Shown here one piece after another: positions 22,964-32,962 of a stretch of 64,000 nucleotides of DNA. Origin of the DNA: Hydrangea macrophylla (taxonomy: Eukaryota; Streptophyta; Magnoliopsida; Cornales; Hydrangeaceae). The notes under the pieces are model-generated. The model was not told the DNA's origin, did no database searches, and saw only the letters and a program-made list of their open reading frames with translations. Numbering within the stretch: the first letter of the stretch is position 1; every line of letters begins with the position of its first letter. Where the stretch lies: positions 49,067,155 through 49,131,154 of the forward strand of contig CM066994.1 of NCBI GenBank assembly GCA_033977485.1. Reading direction: 5' to 3'. Made by a program: the position numbers and the translations under genes.

Positions 22964-23135
22964 AATAGAAATTGAGAAAGGGATAATATATTGGTCTGAT
23001 ATGTCCAGTATATATACATACATCCTATGACTAATAAAGGAAAGAAAATAAGAGACAATAAATGAGAGAATAAAAGGGTCAACATGACCGAAAATAAGAG
23101 CAGAAAATTAGGCTAAATAATTCCTAATTCCAACA
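22964..23135 (-). repeat. Copia-A 5' LTR (about 165-172 bp)
   Basis: On the - strand it starts TGTTGGAATTAGG at 23135 and runs to just before the primer binding site. The exact inner edge is uncertain by about 8 bases, since a CA end would lie at about 22972. It is short, as in Retrofit/Ale-type copia elements. No second copy is in the window. Confidence 0.7.
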
Positions 23136-23197
23136 GGTGGAAATAAATTTAATGGCTATCATTTATCAACAAGAGTCAAAGATTTGTCCAAAATAAC
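23136..23197. other. 62-bp spacer between Copia-A and Sire-B
   Basis: An AT-rich remnant with no recognisable feature. It probably belongs to the same older sequence that resumes at 32329. Confidence 0.5.
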
Positions 23198-24378
23198 TAT
23201 TGGCCTCAAAAAGGAAACCTTAGAGGGGGGGTGAATAAGGTTTTAAAAACTAATTTATTAATTTGTTCAAATTGATTGCCCAAATAAAAAATCGCAAAAG
23301 CAAAGTAAAGTACAAGAGAAGAGATACTATGCAAATCGATTTTTAGGTGGTTCGGGAAACCGCACGCCGCGCCCTACTTCCACCCCTCAAGAACACCTCT
23401 TGAGGATTTCACTATCACAATCTCCTTTGGGTGAAGATTAAACCCTTACAATCTCTTCAAGGAAGAAAATCCTCTTCACTTGAACTAGGGTTACACCAAC
23501 CCTTAATACACACTACCTTTATAAATAGAATTTGATACAAGAATTGAAGACTCTCTCAATAGAGTGGATGAATACAAGATTTAAGCTCCACAACAAATTG
23601 CTCTTAAGATATACAAATGAAGACTAGAGCAATAGAATTTATGATTTCACCAAACTAGGGCTCAAGGAATAAATGTGATGAAGTTTATAGTTGGATTTTT
23701 CAGAAAAAGTGTCTTAAATGAAGTTCAAATAAATGTATTTATAGCTTCCTTTGGATTTCCAACCGTTGGAAGTAGTTGGGGGAAATTAAGGCTTCATTAA
23801 ATGCAGCTAACTAGCCGTTACTGTGTTTATCGCAGTCATTCAGTCGACTGACTTCACAGGGCAGTTAACTGATTTTCAAAAGGGTATAGTAAAATACAAA
23901 GCTCAGTCGACTGCGTCACGAGGGCAGTCGACTGGATTGTACACATATAATATCTCTGTGTACCCAGGTTGACTATTCAGTCGACTAGATGATCAGTCGA
24001 CTGAAATGACATCATAGTCGACTGCTCTTTGCAGATTTTCAAGGATAGGATGGGTTAACTATGTGAAACCTTTTTCCAATCAAATTTGAGCCCTTAAGTA
24101 AGATGTTCTCATAAAAAAATTGCTTACATAGAGTCCTAAAACAATGATTAAAACAAGATACTTCAACTTGTAAAGCTCCGTTTGGCTTGTAACTATTTGA
24201 GCACAAATCACCAAGACTTTATGTAGTGAGAAGAAATACGATCAAGTGAACATATATTGAGGTCTGATGTTTCCTGCAACTTAATCAAACTTAAGATCAT
24301 TAGAAAATACAACTAAGTAGTTTGTTAATCATCAAAATTATTCATCTAATCTAGTGGATCAGCACTTTGGGGCTAACA
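23198..24378 (-). repeat. Sire-B 3' LTR (1181 bp)
   Basis: On the - strand it starts TGTTAGCCCC (24378) and ends at 23198, where the final TGTTGG (on +) has decayed to TATTGG. It contains CAGTCGACTG palindromes, some mutated (for example CAGTTAACTG). The - strand TATA box TATAAATACA lies at 23734-23743. Confidence 0.95.
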
Positions 24379-24380
24379 AT

Positions 24381-24392
24381 CTCCCCCTTTTT
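24381..24392 (-). promoter_or_regulatory. Sire-B polypurine tract
   Basis: The - strand reads AAAAAGGGGGAG, two bases before the LTR start TGTTAGCC. A second run, AAAGGGGGAGAA, occurs at about 24489-24500, and GGGGGAGC at about 24531; multiple purine tracts are typical of Sireviruses. The rest of 24393-24821 is an untranslated stretch with nothing else recognisable. Confidence 0.8.
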
Positions 24393-24821
24393 GATGATGA
24401 CAAACTACTTGTTGCCCATGAAAAACAGCAACATAGACAATTAATCATAGACAACATAGGATATTAATAATCTCATTGTTTGCAACTTTTCTCCCCCTTT
24501 GGCATCAACAAAAACAGATAAGGAGGCAGAGCTCCCCCTAGGATGATACAAGAAACAATATATAAACAGGTCAAAAATCATAAAAAGAATCAACATATTT
24601 CCGAATAGAGCAACAAACAACAGTAGAGATTGTATTAACATAGAAGTTTGTCATATAAACACTTAAATTTCCAAGAGAAAAACTATACAGCCAAAAGAGA
24701 GTTACAGAACAAACTAGTTATGTCAAGATCCAAAAAGAATTGTAAGATCAGTAAATTTGCAAAATCACAATGACCATTTATCTATCCAAAATCTTGTCCA
24801 AACACACCAGGAAAGACACAA

Positions 24822-26120
24822 TCAAAAGTGTAAGCGAGTCCGGATAATACGAATCTCCTCACGAGCATCATCAACAGAAGCCTGAAGAGACGATAGACGA
24901 CGATCAAGAAGCTCTTGAGTAGCAGTAGTAGAAGTGCACAAAGTATCCAAAGAGCCACCAATCTCAAAAACATCAGCTCGTAAGGATGCGATAGCACGCT
25001 GATGAAGCTCGACTGCCTCCTGTTGAGAGGAAGATAAGGAAGCCTGCATAGTCTCAAGAGACTGGGTGTGAGAGACAGAAAGAGAGGAGATGGAGGTAGA
25101 GAGGCTCAGAACCTGAGCAGAAAGAATGGATAGCTGCTCCAAGATGTCAGGAGCGGGTGTATCAACAGCAGGAGGAGGTGGATGAGTGGAAGATGAAGAC
25201 GGATGAGAGGAAGGAGTAGGGATGGAAGGAGTAGAAGCAGTAGGTGTTGTGGGATCAGTAGAGACCTTGGGAACAAAAGCGTTTCCCACGAGTTTGTATC
25301 CCATCAGGGATAGTATAGTACAGGAGTAGAAGTCAGTGGAAATGGGGTCATGACGATCAAATTCATCCTCTAAGGGAACCTTGAAGTGCCGAAAAACAGT
25401 AGTCAAAGCAAAGCCATAAGGTAAAGAACTGGTTTTGGACTTCTTTTGAATTTCACAAATGTGGCGGCAAAAGAGATACGGCAAATCATAAGATTTATTT
25501 TCAAGAAGGCACCAAATTAAAAAGACATCCAAGAAAGAGACAGAATCTCGACCGCCAGCACGGGGCAGAAGGGTATAGGTGAGAAGATGGTGAATAAGAC
25601 GTGCCTCAAAGGTTAGGGCAGAAGCCTTGGGCTTCACGGGATATGACAACTCATTGTTGCTGGTGATAAGACGGCAAGCAATGAGAGGGTCGAATCCGTG
25701 CCCTTGATTCCAAGTATTAATATTATATTCAGTAATATCTCCACGATGGATATGAAAAATAGAAGAAACAGAGTCAGGATTCAAATGAATTTTAACACCA
25801 CGAACGAAAGAGTTAAGGGAGTCTGCACGATGTCCAAAAGTCATATTACAATAAAGTTCCTTAACAAGTGTGGGATAGCAAGATTGGCTAAGACTAGTAA
25901 AGAGATGCCATCCTACACGTTCCAGTAGAAATCCTAGTCGAAGATTAGCGGATTTAGAGAAGGGAATGGGAAGAATCTTACCAAAAACTACGTTCCTGTG
26001 TGAGAAGACTTCATCAAAGCTTTCTTGTTCCTCTTGAGTGGGGAAGCGCTTGGCTTTGGTTGCTTGAGGAACAGAGGATGGACCACTTGCAGGGGTCTTC
26101 CTTTTGAGCTTGGGAGCCAT
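24822..26120 (-). CDS. Sire-B env-like ORF / putative plant transposon protein
   Basis: This is an uninterrupted ORF of 432 residues after pol in the same direction, the place of the env-like ORF of Sireviruses. The N-terminus is basic (MAPKLKRKTP, then KAKRFP). A folded region of about residues 40-285 starts RNVVFGKILPIPF and contains GWHLF, YPTLVKELYCNM and VRGVKI. This resembles the plant protein family annotated as 'putative plant transposon protein'. A proline/serine/threonine-rich hinge follows at residues 285-325. Residues about 325-432 form a probable coiled coil (heptad-like Leu/Ser/Gln pattern). I see no clear signal peptide or membrane segment, so an envelope role is doubtful. Its function is unknown. 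It is intact while RT is dead. Confidence 0.75.
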   Translation of the reverse strand: MAPKLKRKTPASGPSSVPQATKAKRFPTQEEQESFDEVFSHRNVVFGKILPIPFSKSANLRLGFLLERVGWHLFTSLSQSCYPTLVKELYCNMTFGHRADSLNSFVRGVKIHLNPDSVSSIFHIHRGDITEYNINTWNQGHGFDPLIACRLITSNNELSYPVKPKASALTFEARLIHHLLTYTLLPRAGGRDSVSFLDVFLIWCLLENKSYDLPYLFCRHICEIQKKSKTSSLPYGFALTTVFRHFKVPLEDEFDRHDPISTDFYSCTILSLMGYKLVGNAFVPKVSTDPTTPTASTPSIPTPSSHPSSSSTHPPPPAVDTPAPDILEQLSILSAQVLSLSTSISSLSVSHTQSLETMQASLSSSQQEAVELHQRAIASLRADVFEIGGSLDTLCTSTTATQELLDRRLSSLQASVDDAREEIRIIRTRLHF

Positions 26121-26388
26121 GAGATACCAAAAAGGAAGGTTTAGAGGGAGAGAGAGCGAGAGAACAGAGATGATGAGTTACAGAGGAAGGAGATGGAGGA
26201 GTTGAGGTCTAAGGAGTTCAGATGAGAGGAATAAGGAGAAGAGTAAAGGAAAGGATAGAGAGGATATGGAGGATTTAGGATGGGAAGGAAAGGAAAAGAA
26301 GAAAAAGATGAAGGAAGGGAATCGCCGGAGGAAGAAGAGGTGAGGAAGGAAAAAAAAATGAAGGCGCAATATATATAGAGTATAAAGA

Positions 26389-26656
26389 AGCAGTCGACTG
26401 CATCGCATAAGCAGTCGACGGAATATCAAATTAGGGCACATAATATTGGGGCTAACAATGTCTCAGTCGACGCCGTAGTCGACTTAAGTGGGCAGGGATT
26501 AGATATGCTAAAAACAGTCGACGGGAGTAGGCAGGGATTTAGAGTGCAAAAACAGTCGACGCCACGGTCGACTCCTAAGTCGACTGATATAAGCAGAAAC
26601 AAGGAATCAAAGGAGAAGGAAAGGAACCAGTCGACTGTTACGGGAAGCCAGTCGAC
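26389..26656 (-). promoter_or_regulatory. Cluster of CAGTCGAC palindromes between RNase H and the env-like ORF
   Basis: CAGTCGACTG or CAGTCGAC occurs repeatedly here (for example 26391-26400 and two near 26628-26656), with related GTCGAC sites between. The stretch lies upstream of the env-like start at 26120. The same palindrome fills the LTRs. It may be a transcription-factor site array serving a subgenomic promoter; this is inference. Confidence 0.6.
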
Positions 26657-26707
26657 TGCTTTGGTTAAAATTACAAAGAAGGAGTAAGTTAGTCCAGAAA
26701 CAGAATT

Positions 26708-27658
26708 TTAAAGCAAATCACTCAAGCAAGACAAACCTAATTCTCTTCTAATAACACAAAAACGTTCTTCGGGAAGAGGTTTGGTGAAAATATCAGCCCA
26801 TTGACGATCGGTGTTGATGAAAACAAGATCAACATCCCCCTTTTGAACATGATCGCGAATAAAGTGATGACGAATCTCAATGTGTTTAGTCCTTGAGTGT
26901 TGGATAGGATTTTTGGATAAACATATGGCACTAGTATTATCACAATTTATAGGAATATGATCATAATAAAGTCCAAAGTCTTCTAATTGTTGTTTCATAT
27001 AAAGTGTTTGAGGACAACAACTTCCAGCAGCTATATATTCGGCTTCGGCCGTGGATAGAGCTACCGAATTTTGTTTCTTGCTAAACCATGAGACAAGCGA
27101 GTGTCCTAAGAAATGACATGTGCCACTAGTACTTTTACGATCAATTTTACAACCGGCAAAATCCGCATCCAAAAAACTTGTTAATTCAAAAGAAGTATTT
27201 TTAGGATACCAAAGACCTAAGTCTATAGTACCTAGAAGATAACGAAAAATACGTTTAACCGCAGTGACATGTGATTCCTTGGGTGAAGCTTGAAATCTAG
27301 CACAGAGGTATACGCTAAACATGATATCCGGTCTACTTGCGGTGAGATACAATAGACTACCAATCATTCCCTGAAAAAGCTTACAATCTACCGGCTTGCC
27401 GGTTACGTCTTTATCAAGTTTTAAAGTAGAACTCATAGGGATTTGAAAAACTTTGCTTCCTTCCAATCCAAATCTTTTTAAAAGATCTTTAATATACTTG
27501 GATTGATTTATGAAAATGCCATCTTTATGTTGCTTTATTTGAAGTCCAAGAAAGAAGTTTAGCTCCCCCATCAAACTCTTTTCAAATTCATTTTGCATAC
27601 ATGATGCAAATTCTTCACACATCTTCTCATTTGTAGCTCCAAAAATAATATCATCCAC
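26708..27658 (-). pseudogene. pol: Sire-B RT C-terminal part and RNase H
   Basis: This reads from DDIIFGATN directly after a TAA at 27659-27661, in the same frame as the upstream ORF. That stop replaces the Tyr of the YVDD catalytic motif. It continues with FLGLQIKQ, the connection (GSLLYLTASRPD) and the RNase H, in which LDADFAG, STAEAEYIA and the RTKHIEIRHHF ending are visible. The stop is at 26708, close to the normal end of pol. With no intact RT this copy cannot reverse-transcribe itself. Confidence 0.9.
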
Positions 27659-28690
27659 TTAAATTTGAACAAGCAAGATATCTTCATTTGAGGTTTTAAC
27701 AAAAAGAGTAGTATCAATTTTTCCTCGATTAAAACCAAGATCAATAAGATATTTACTTAATCTATCATACCAAGCACGTGGAGCTTGTTTTAAACCATAT
27801 AAAGCTTTTGTGAGTTTAAAAACATGATCCGGAAGATGTGGATTTTCAAAATCGGGGGGATGATTAGGCACATTTTTCCATTCAAAAGGAAGATCACTTC
27901 TAGATTCCACTCTAGGTGGTTCAATGGAAAGAGAATCTTCTTTCTTAGAGTTTTCAAGAGGTAAAGAGTTTGAGCTATTGTTTTCAACATTATTTGAAGT
28001 ATCTTTGGGAGTGTCAATGTCATCGTCTAAAACTTTCTTAAAAGGATTTGCTTCATAAAAAACAACGTGCATTGATTCTTCTACAATCAACGTTCTTTTA
28101 TTAAAAACTCTATAGGCTTTGCTAATTTGAGAATATCTAAGAAAAATGCCTTCATCCGATTTAGCATCAAATTTTCCCAAGTTATCCTTAGTATTCAAGA
28201 TAAAGCACTTACATCCAAAAACTTTGAAGTAACTTATGTTGGGCTTTCTTCCTTTCCAAAGCTCATATGGGGTCTTGTTAAGCTTGTTTCTAATGACTAC
28301 ACGATTAATGACATAGCAAGAAGTGCTAGTGGCCTCAGCCCAAAAATATTTTGGTAAAGAGAATTCATTTAACATGGTTCTTGCCATTTCTTGAAGAGAT
28401 CTATTTTTCCTCTCAACAATCCCATTTTGTTGAGGAGTTCTAGGTGCCGAAAAATTGTGACCAAAACCATTTTCTTCACAAAAAGAAGTAATCTCATTAT
28501 TATCAAATTCTCGGCCTCTATCACTTCTTATGTTGTTAATCGCATACCCTTTTTCATTTTGAACACGTTTACAAAAGTTAACAAAGAGTGTAAAAGCTCC
28601 ATCCTTATGTGCAAGAAAGAACACCCAAGTGAATCTAGAAAAGTCATCAACAATGACAAAAGCATAGATTTTGCCACTCATGCTAGCAAC
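27659..28690 (-). pseudogene. pol: Sire-B integrase core and deleted RT
   Basis: This begins in frame after TGA 28691-28693 and carries FVIVDDFSRFTWV, RSDRGREFDN and QNGIVERKNRS (catalytic Glu kept). After the integrase tail, WKNVPNHPP joins directly to DFENPHLPDHVFKL (about 27855-27862). In full-length relatives roughly 200 RT residues separate these, including the first catalytic Asp region. The deletion is in frame, so the reading continues through ALYGLKQAPRAWY to the stop in the YVDD motif. Confidence 0.88.
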
Positions 28691-29398
28691 TCAATTTGGA
28701 CCGAATAAATCCATATGAAGTAACTCTAGAGGTCTACAAGTTGATATTTCCATTTTCTTTTTAAAAGATGTTTTGATTTGCTTTCCAAGTTGACAAGCAT
28801 CACAAACTTTATCTTTAACAAATTTTGTTTTTGGCAAACCTTTGACCAATTCATTTTTAGATAAATTTGAAAGTAAGTCAATGCTAGCATGACCCAATCT
28901 TCTATGCCAAAGCCAACTAGTTTCATTCAAAGCGGCAAAACACTTAACATCTTGAGAAGAAATATCATCAAAATCAATTGTATACACATTGTCTTCTCTA
29001 TAAGCAATAAACAATGTTTTATTACAACTAGCATATTTAATCATGCAATAATTTGATTCAAATATAACTTGAAAACCTTTATCACACAATTGACTAATGC
29101 TAAGCAAGTTGTGTTTTAGACCTTCAACCAAGAGTACATTTTCAATAGTTAATGAGGAATTCTTACCAATATTACCTATACCGATGATTCTTCCTTTAGA
29201 GTTGTCTCCAAAAGTGACATTCCCTCCATCCTTTGGAGAGAGAGATGAGAACTTGGATTTGTCTCCGGTCATATGTCTCGAGCAACCACTGTCCAAGAAC
29301 CATCTATCCTTGCTAGAAGATTTGAGACAAACCTGCAAGACAAGCTTAAGTGATCCTCTTTGGTATCCAATATTCGTTGGGTCCAACTTTGTTAGCAA
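28691..29398 (-). pseudogene. pol: Sire-B protease and GAG-pre-integrase
   Basis: The protease site is DRWFLDSGCSRHMTGD, about residue 33 onward. GAG-pre-integrase motif LWHRRLGHAS and the zinc-finger CDACQLGKQ follow, ending LLHMDLFGPN before TGA 28691. The frame is shared with the integrase ORF, so one nonsense change (probably CGA to TGA) divides them. It overlaps the gag ORF by 53 bp in another frame, so pol needs a frameshift or derives from a small indel. Confidence 0.88.
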
Positions 29399-31091
29399 AG
29401 GGAGGTGTTGTTCCCTTTTTAATCCACACCATTTTGAGTTTTCTTTTGTTTGGACATTTGTAGTTTACATGTCCTTTTCTCAAGCAATAATGGCATGTAA
29501 TATTAGGATTGGACATACTTGAGAAGCCTTCTTTTACAAAAAGATTTTGATGAGAATTTTTTACTTGATTTGTGTTAGAGCTAGTGAAAGTACCTTTTGA
29601 AAAGAAGTTATTGAATTTCTTTTCTTTAAAGGTAGGATTGAATCCTAGACCGGCTTTTTCAAAAACACACATTTGTTTTCCCAAAAGCATATTTAGATTT
29701 TGTTCCCCAAGAGTGAATTTTGTTATTGTTTTGGTTAAGTCTTCCACTTGCTTCTTCAAATCTACATTTTCTTCCTTTAAAATACTTGAAGAAAAATTGT
29801 TTAATGAAAGCTCTTCCTTTTCTTTTCTCAATAAATCATTTTGAGATTTTAGGTCAATTAGAGCTTCATTTTCCTTTCTCAAAAGATCATTTTGAATTTT
29901 CAAATCACTTAGTTCATTTGAAAGTAATGAAAAATTCTTTTTAAGAGAAACATACTTTGCTCCCAAGTTTTCCAATTCTTGATGTAATTCCTCAAAATCA
30001 TTTTGGAGTTCATCATATTTTTGAGAATCAAAACAATCATCGGGAGTAGGATCATTTACCTCATTCAAGTGAGCCATAAGACAAATATTTGCCATTTCTT
30101 CATCACTTGAGTAATCTTTTGATGAATCACTATCGGAATCATCCCAAGTAGCCTTCATTGCCCTTTTCTTGGTTTTCTTGTAGTTATTCTTCATTAAAGG
30201 ACAATCGGCCTTGACATGGCCCGACTTCTTGCATTTGAAGCATATAATTGGCTCCTTTTTAGCCTCTATCGCCTTAGGAGTTCTCCTAGTAAAGTTCTTA
30301 TCCTTCTTCAAGAATCTTTTGAACTTCCTAGTGATCATAGCCATCTCATCATCTTCATTGCTATCACTATCCTCTTCATTGTCATGAGATGTTTTGAGAG
30401 CAATGTTCTTTTTCTTGTCTTCCTTATCAAATACCGCCAATTCCATTTCGTGAGTGACGAGAGAGCCCAAGAGTTGCTCCAATGAGAGTGTTGAGAGTTC
30501 CTTTGCTTCTCGGATTGCCGTCACTTTAGGTTTCCAATGCTTTGAAAGAGACCTAAGCAATTTCTCAATCATCTCCTCATTAGTATATGTTTTATGAAGA
30601 CTTTTTAAACTATTGATAATAATTGTGAAGCGAGTGAACATTTCACTAATAGTTTCATTAGAAGACATTTTAAACATCTCATATGATTGAACAAGTAGAT
30701 TTATTTTTGATTTCTTAACTTGATTAGTACCTTCATGAGCAACCTCAAGTTTATCCCAAATTTCCTTTGCGGATTCGCAAGAAGAAATTCTATTATACTC
30801 ATTTGGGTCTAATCCACAATATAAAATGTTCATAGCATTTGCATTCATTTTGATAAGCCTTTTATCAATGTCATTGTATTCCTCAATAGTTTTCTCAATT
30901 TCAACACTGTCTACAATCTTGATGGGAATGTGAGGCCCATTCACAACAAGTTGCCAAAGATCAAAATCTTGAGCAATCATGTAGATTCTCATTCGATTTT
31001 TCCAATAGGCATAATTTGAACCATTAAAACAAGGAGGTCTATTTGAGGATTGTCCCTCACTATAGATGATAGTAGTAGAGGTGGTTTCCAT
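29346..31091 (-). CDS. gag: Sire-B Gag (581 residues)
   Basis: An uninterrupted Gag ORF; the ATG is at 31091, 40 bp downstream of the primer binding site. The capsid-like N-terminal part has the Sirevirus pattern RPPCFNGSNYAYWKNRM, residues about 18-240. An acidic stretch leads to a CCHC knuckle CFKCKKSGHVKADC. Another acidic segment (DDSDSDSSKDYSSDEE) and a long heptad-rich coiled coil (about residues 360-470) follow. A second knuckle, CHYCLRKGHVNYKC, precedes the end. Long coiled-coil Gags with two knuckles are normal for Sireviruses. It could still make particles for other copies. Confidence 0.9.
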   Translation of the reverse strand: METTSTTIIYSEGQSSNRPPCFNGSNYAYWKNRMRIYMIAQDFDLWQLVVNGPHIPIKIVDSVEIEKTIEEYNDIDKRLIKMNANAMNILYCGLDPNEYNRISSCESAKEIWDKLEVAHEGTNQVKKSKINLLVQSYEMFKMSSNETISEMFTRFTIIINSLKSLHKTYTNEEMIEKLLRSLSKHWKPKVTAIREAKELSTLSLEQLLGSLVTHEMELAVFDKEDKKKNIALKTSHDNEEDSDSNEDDEMAMITRKFKRFLKKDKNFTRRTPKAIEAKKEPIICFKCKKSGHVKADCPLMKNNYKKTKKRAMKATWDDSDSDSSKDYSSDEEMANICLMAHLNEVNDPTPDDCFDSQKYDELQNDFEELHQELENLGAKYVSLKKNFSLLSNELSDLKIQNDLLRKENEALIDLKSQNDLLRKEKEELSLNNFSSSILKEENVDLKKQVEDLTKTITKFTLGEQNLNMLLGKQMCVFEKAGLGFNPTFKEKKFNNFFSKGTFTSSNTNQVKNSHQNLFVKEGFSSMSNPNITCHYCLRKGHVNYKCPNKRKLKMVWIKKGTTPPFANKVGPNEYWIPKRIT

Positions 31092-31130
31092 TTGATCTTT
31101 AACTCAAAAGCGTTAGAAATTTGAGCCGAG

Positions 31131-31142
31131 GCTCTGATACCA
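31131..31142 (-). promoter_or_regulatory. Sire-B primer binding site, initiator tRNA-Met
   Basis: The - strand reads TGGTATCAGAGC two bases after the 5' LTR end (...GGCCAACA AT). Confidence 0.92.
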
Positions 31143-31144
31143 AT

Positions 31145-32328
31145 TGTTGGCCTCAAAAAGGAAACCTTAGAGGGGGGGTGAATAAGGTTTTAAAAACTAA
31201 TTTAATAATTTGTTCAAATTGATTGCCCAAATAAAAAAAATCGCAAAAGCAAAGTAAAGTACAAGAGAAGAGATACTATGCAAACCGATTTTTAGGTGGT
31301 TCGGGAAACCGCACGCCGCGCCCTACTTCCACCCCTCAAGAACACCTCTTGAGGATTTCACTATCACAATCTCCTTTGGGTGAAGATTAAACCCTTACAA
31401 TCTCTTCAAGGAAGAAAATCCTCTTCACTTGAACTAGGGTTACACCAACCCTTAATACACACTACCTTTATAAATAGAATTTGATACAAGAATTGAAGAC
31501 TCTCTCAATAGAGTGGATGAATACAAGATTTAAGCTCCACAACAAATTGCTCTTAAGATATACAAATGAAGACTAGAGCAATAGAATTTACGATTTCACC
31601 AAACTAGGGCTCAAGGAATAAATGTGATGAAGTTTATAGTTGGATTTTTCAGAAAAAAGTGTCTTAAATGAAGTTTAAATAAATGTATTTATAGCTTCCC
31701 TTGGATTTCCAACCGTTGGAAGTAGTTGGGGGAAATTAATGCTTCATTAAATGCAGCTAACTAGCCGTTACTGTGTTTATCGCAGTCATTCAGTCGACTG
31801 ACTTCACAGGGCAGTCGACTGATTTTCAAAAGGGTATAGTAAAATACAAAGCTCAGTCGACTGCGTCGCGAGGGCAGTCGACTGGATTGTACACATATAA
31901 TATCTCTGTGTACCCAGGTCGACTATTCAGTCGACTGGATGATCAGTCGACTGAAACGACATCATAGTTGACTGCTCTTTGCAGATTTTCAAGGATAGGA
32001 TGGGTTAACTATGTGAAACCTTTTTCCAATCAAATTTGAGCCCTTAAGTAAGATGTTCTCATAAAAAAATTGCTTACATAGAGTCCTAAAACAATGATTA
32101 AAACAAGATACTTCAACTTGTAAAGCTCCGTTTGGCTTGTAACTATTTGAGCACAAATCACCAAGACTTTATGTAGTGAGAAGATATACGATCAAGTGAA
32201 AATATATTGAGGTCTGATGTTTCCTGCAACTTAATCAAACTTAAGATCATTAGAAAATACAACTAAGTAGTTTGTTAATCATCAAAATTATTCATCTAAT
32301 CTAGTGGATCAGCACTTTGGGGCTAACA
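31145..32328 (-). repeat. Sire-B 5' LTR (1184 bp)
   Basis: A near-identical partner of 23198-24378, TG...CA on the - strand. It holds six exact CAGTCGACTG palindromes between about 31790 and 31955. The probable promoter TATA box on the - strand is TATAAATACA at 31684-31693. Confidence 0.95.
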
Positions 32329-32962
32329 ATAAATTTAGTTGAGAAGGGGGCAAGTCTTGATGATGCCATGATCGATGGTGATACCATGGCCGATGGTGCA
32401 TTTTCACCACTTTTATATTTTTAAATATTCATGTGTTTGGATATTTAATATTTAGTCTGGATGACAAATGCTCTTTAGTCTGAATGTTCACATTCATTCA
32501 GGCATGTCTAGTTTATTTTTACCATACTCCTCAAACAATGGGGCATGCAACAAAATACATATTTTGGGTGCAAATAATTGCCTATTTTGGGTGCTACCAA
32601 CCCCCTTCCCCCTCCCCCCTAGCTCTTTATAAAATGAAAGAAGTGAATTTTGAAGAGGTATTTTTTGCCAGACCGATTAAAATATTAATCAAATCAGTAT
32701 TTGATTTCGGTCCTTAATAATCTCTTTTTTCTTGTGATAATAATATTGATATAGAAAGATCCACCAAATTAAACAAAACATTTGGTGAAATCCACAAAGC
32801 CAGTATAGATTAGAATTTTCAAAAGCCAAATAATTAATTGGCTTAACACAAAAAGTGTTTTTGGCAACAAAAATGCCAAAATACTTGAATAATTCTTTTA
32901 GAGTTAGTTTTCTCAAAGGAATATGTTCAAATGCAAATAATAAATATTTGACTTATTTTGTG
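32329..32962. other. Old sequence right of Sire-B
   Basis: No credible ORF or repeat boundary. It is probably the interior of element F (- strand), interrupted by Sire-B. Confidence 0.4.

Larger units (their letters stand above)
19835..23135 (-). mobile_element. Copia-A: 5' half of a Ty1/copia element, cut by Tat-1
   Basis: On the - strand it has an LTR, the initiator-Met primer binding site, gag, protease and integrase. It stops at 19835 exactly at the end of the Tat-1 LTR, with the integrase reading running straight into it. RT, RNase H and the other LTR are missing. This is what a Tat-1 insertion into Copia-A would leave; the other half should lie left of the window. The bases flanking its LTR on the right are GGTGG. 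Confidence 0.88.
23198..32328 (-). mobile_element. Sire-B: Sirevirus-like Ty1/copia element, full length, defective
   Basis: Two LTRs (31145-32328 as the 5' one, 23198-24378 as the 3' one) flank gag, protease, integrase, RT, RNase H and an env-like ORF, all on the - strand. The primer binding site and purine tract are in place. The flanks are ATAAC on the left and ATAAA on the right, a probable 5-bp target duplication with one change. The extra ORF after pol and the long coiled-coil Gag point to the Sirevirus genus. LTRs differ at few positions, so the insertion is young. Damage is a stop in the integrase region, a stop in the RT active site and an internal RT deletion. Confidence 0.93.

Noticed and set aside
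23838..24020. CAGTCGACTG sites as recombination or att sites
   Set aside because: They are many, scattered and LTR-bound, fitting regulatory palindromes better than site-specific recombination.
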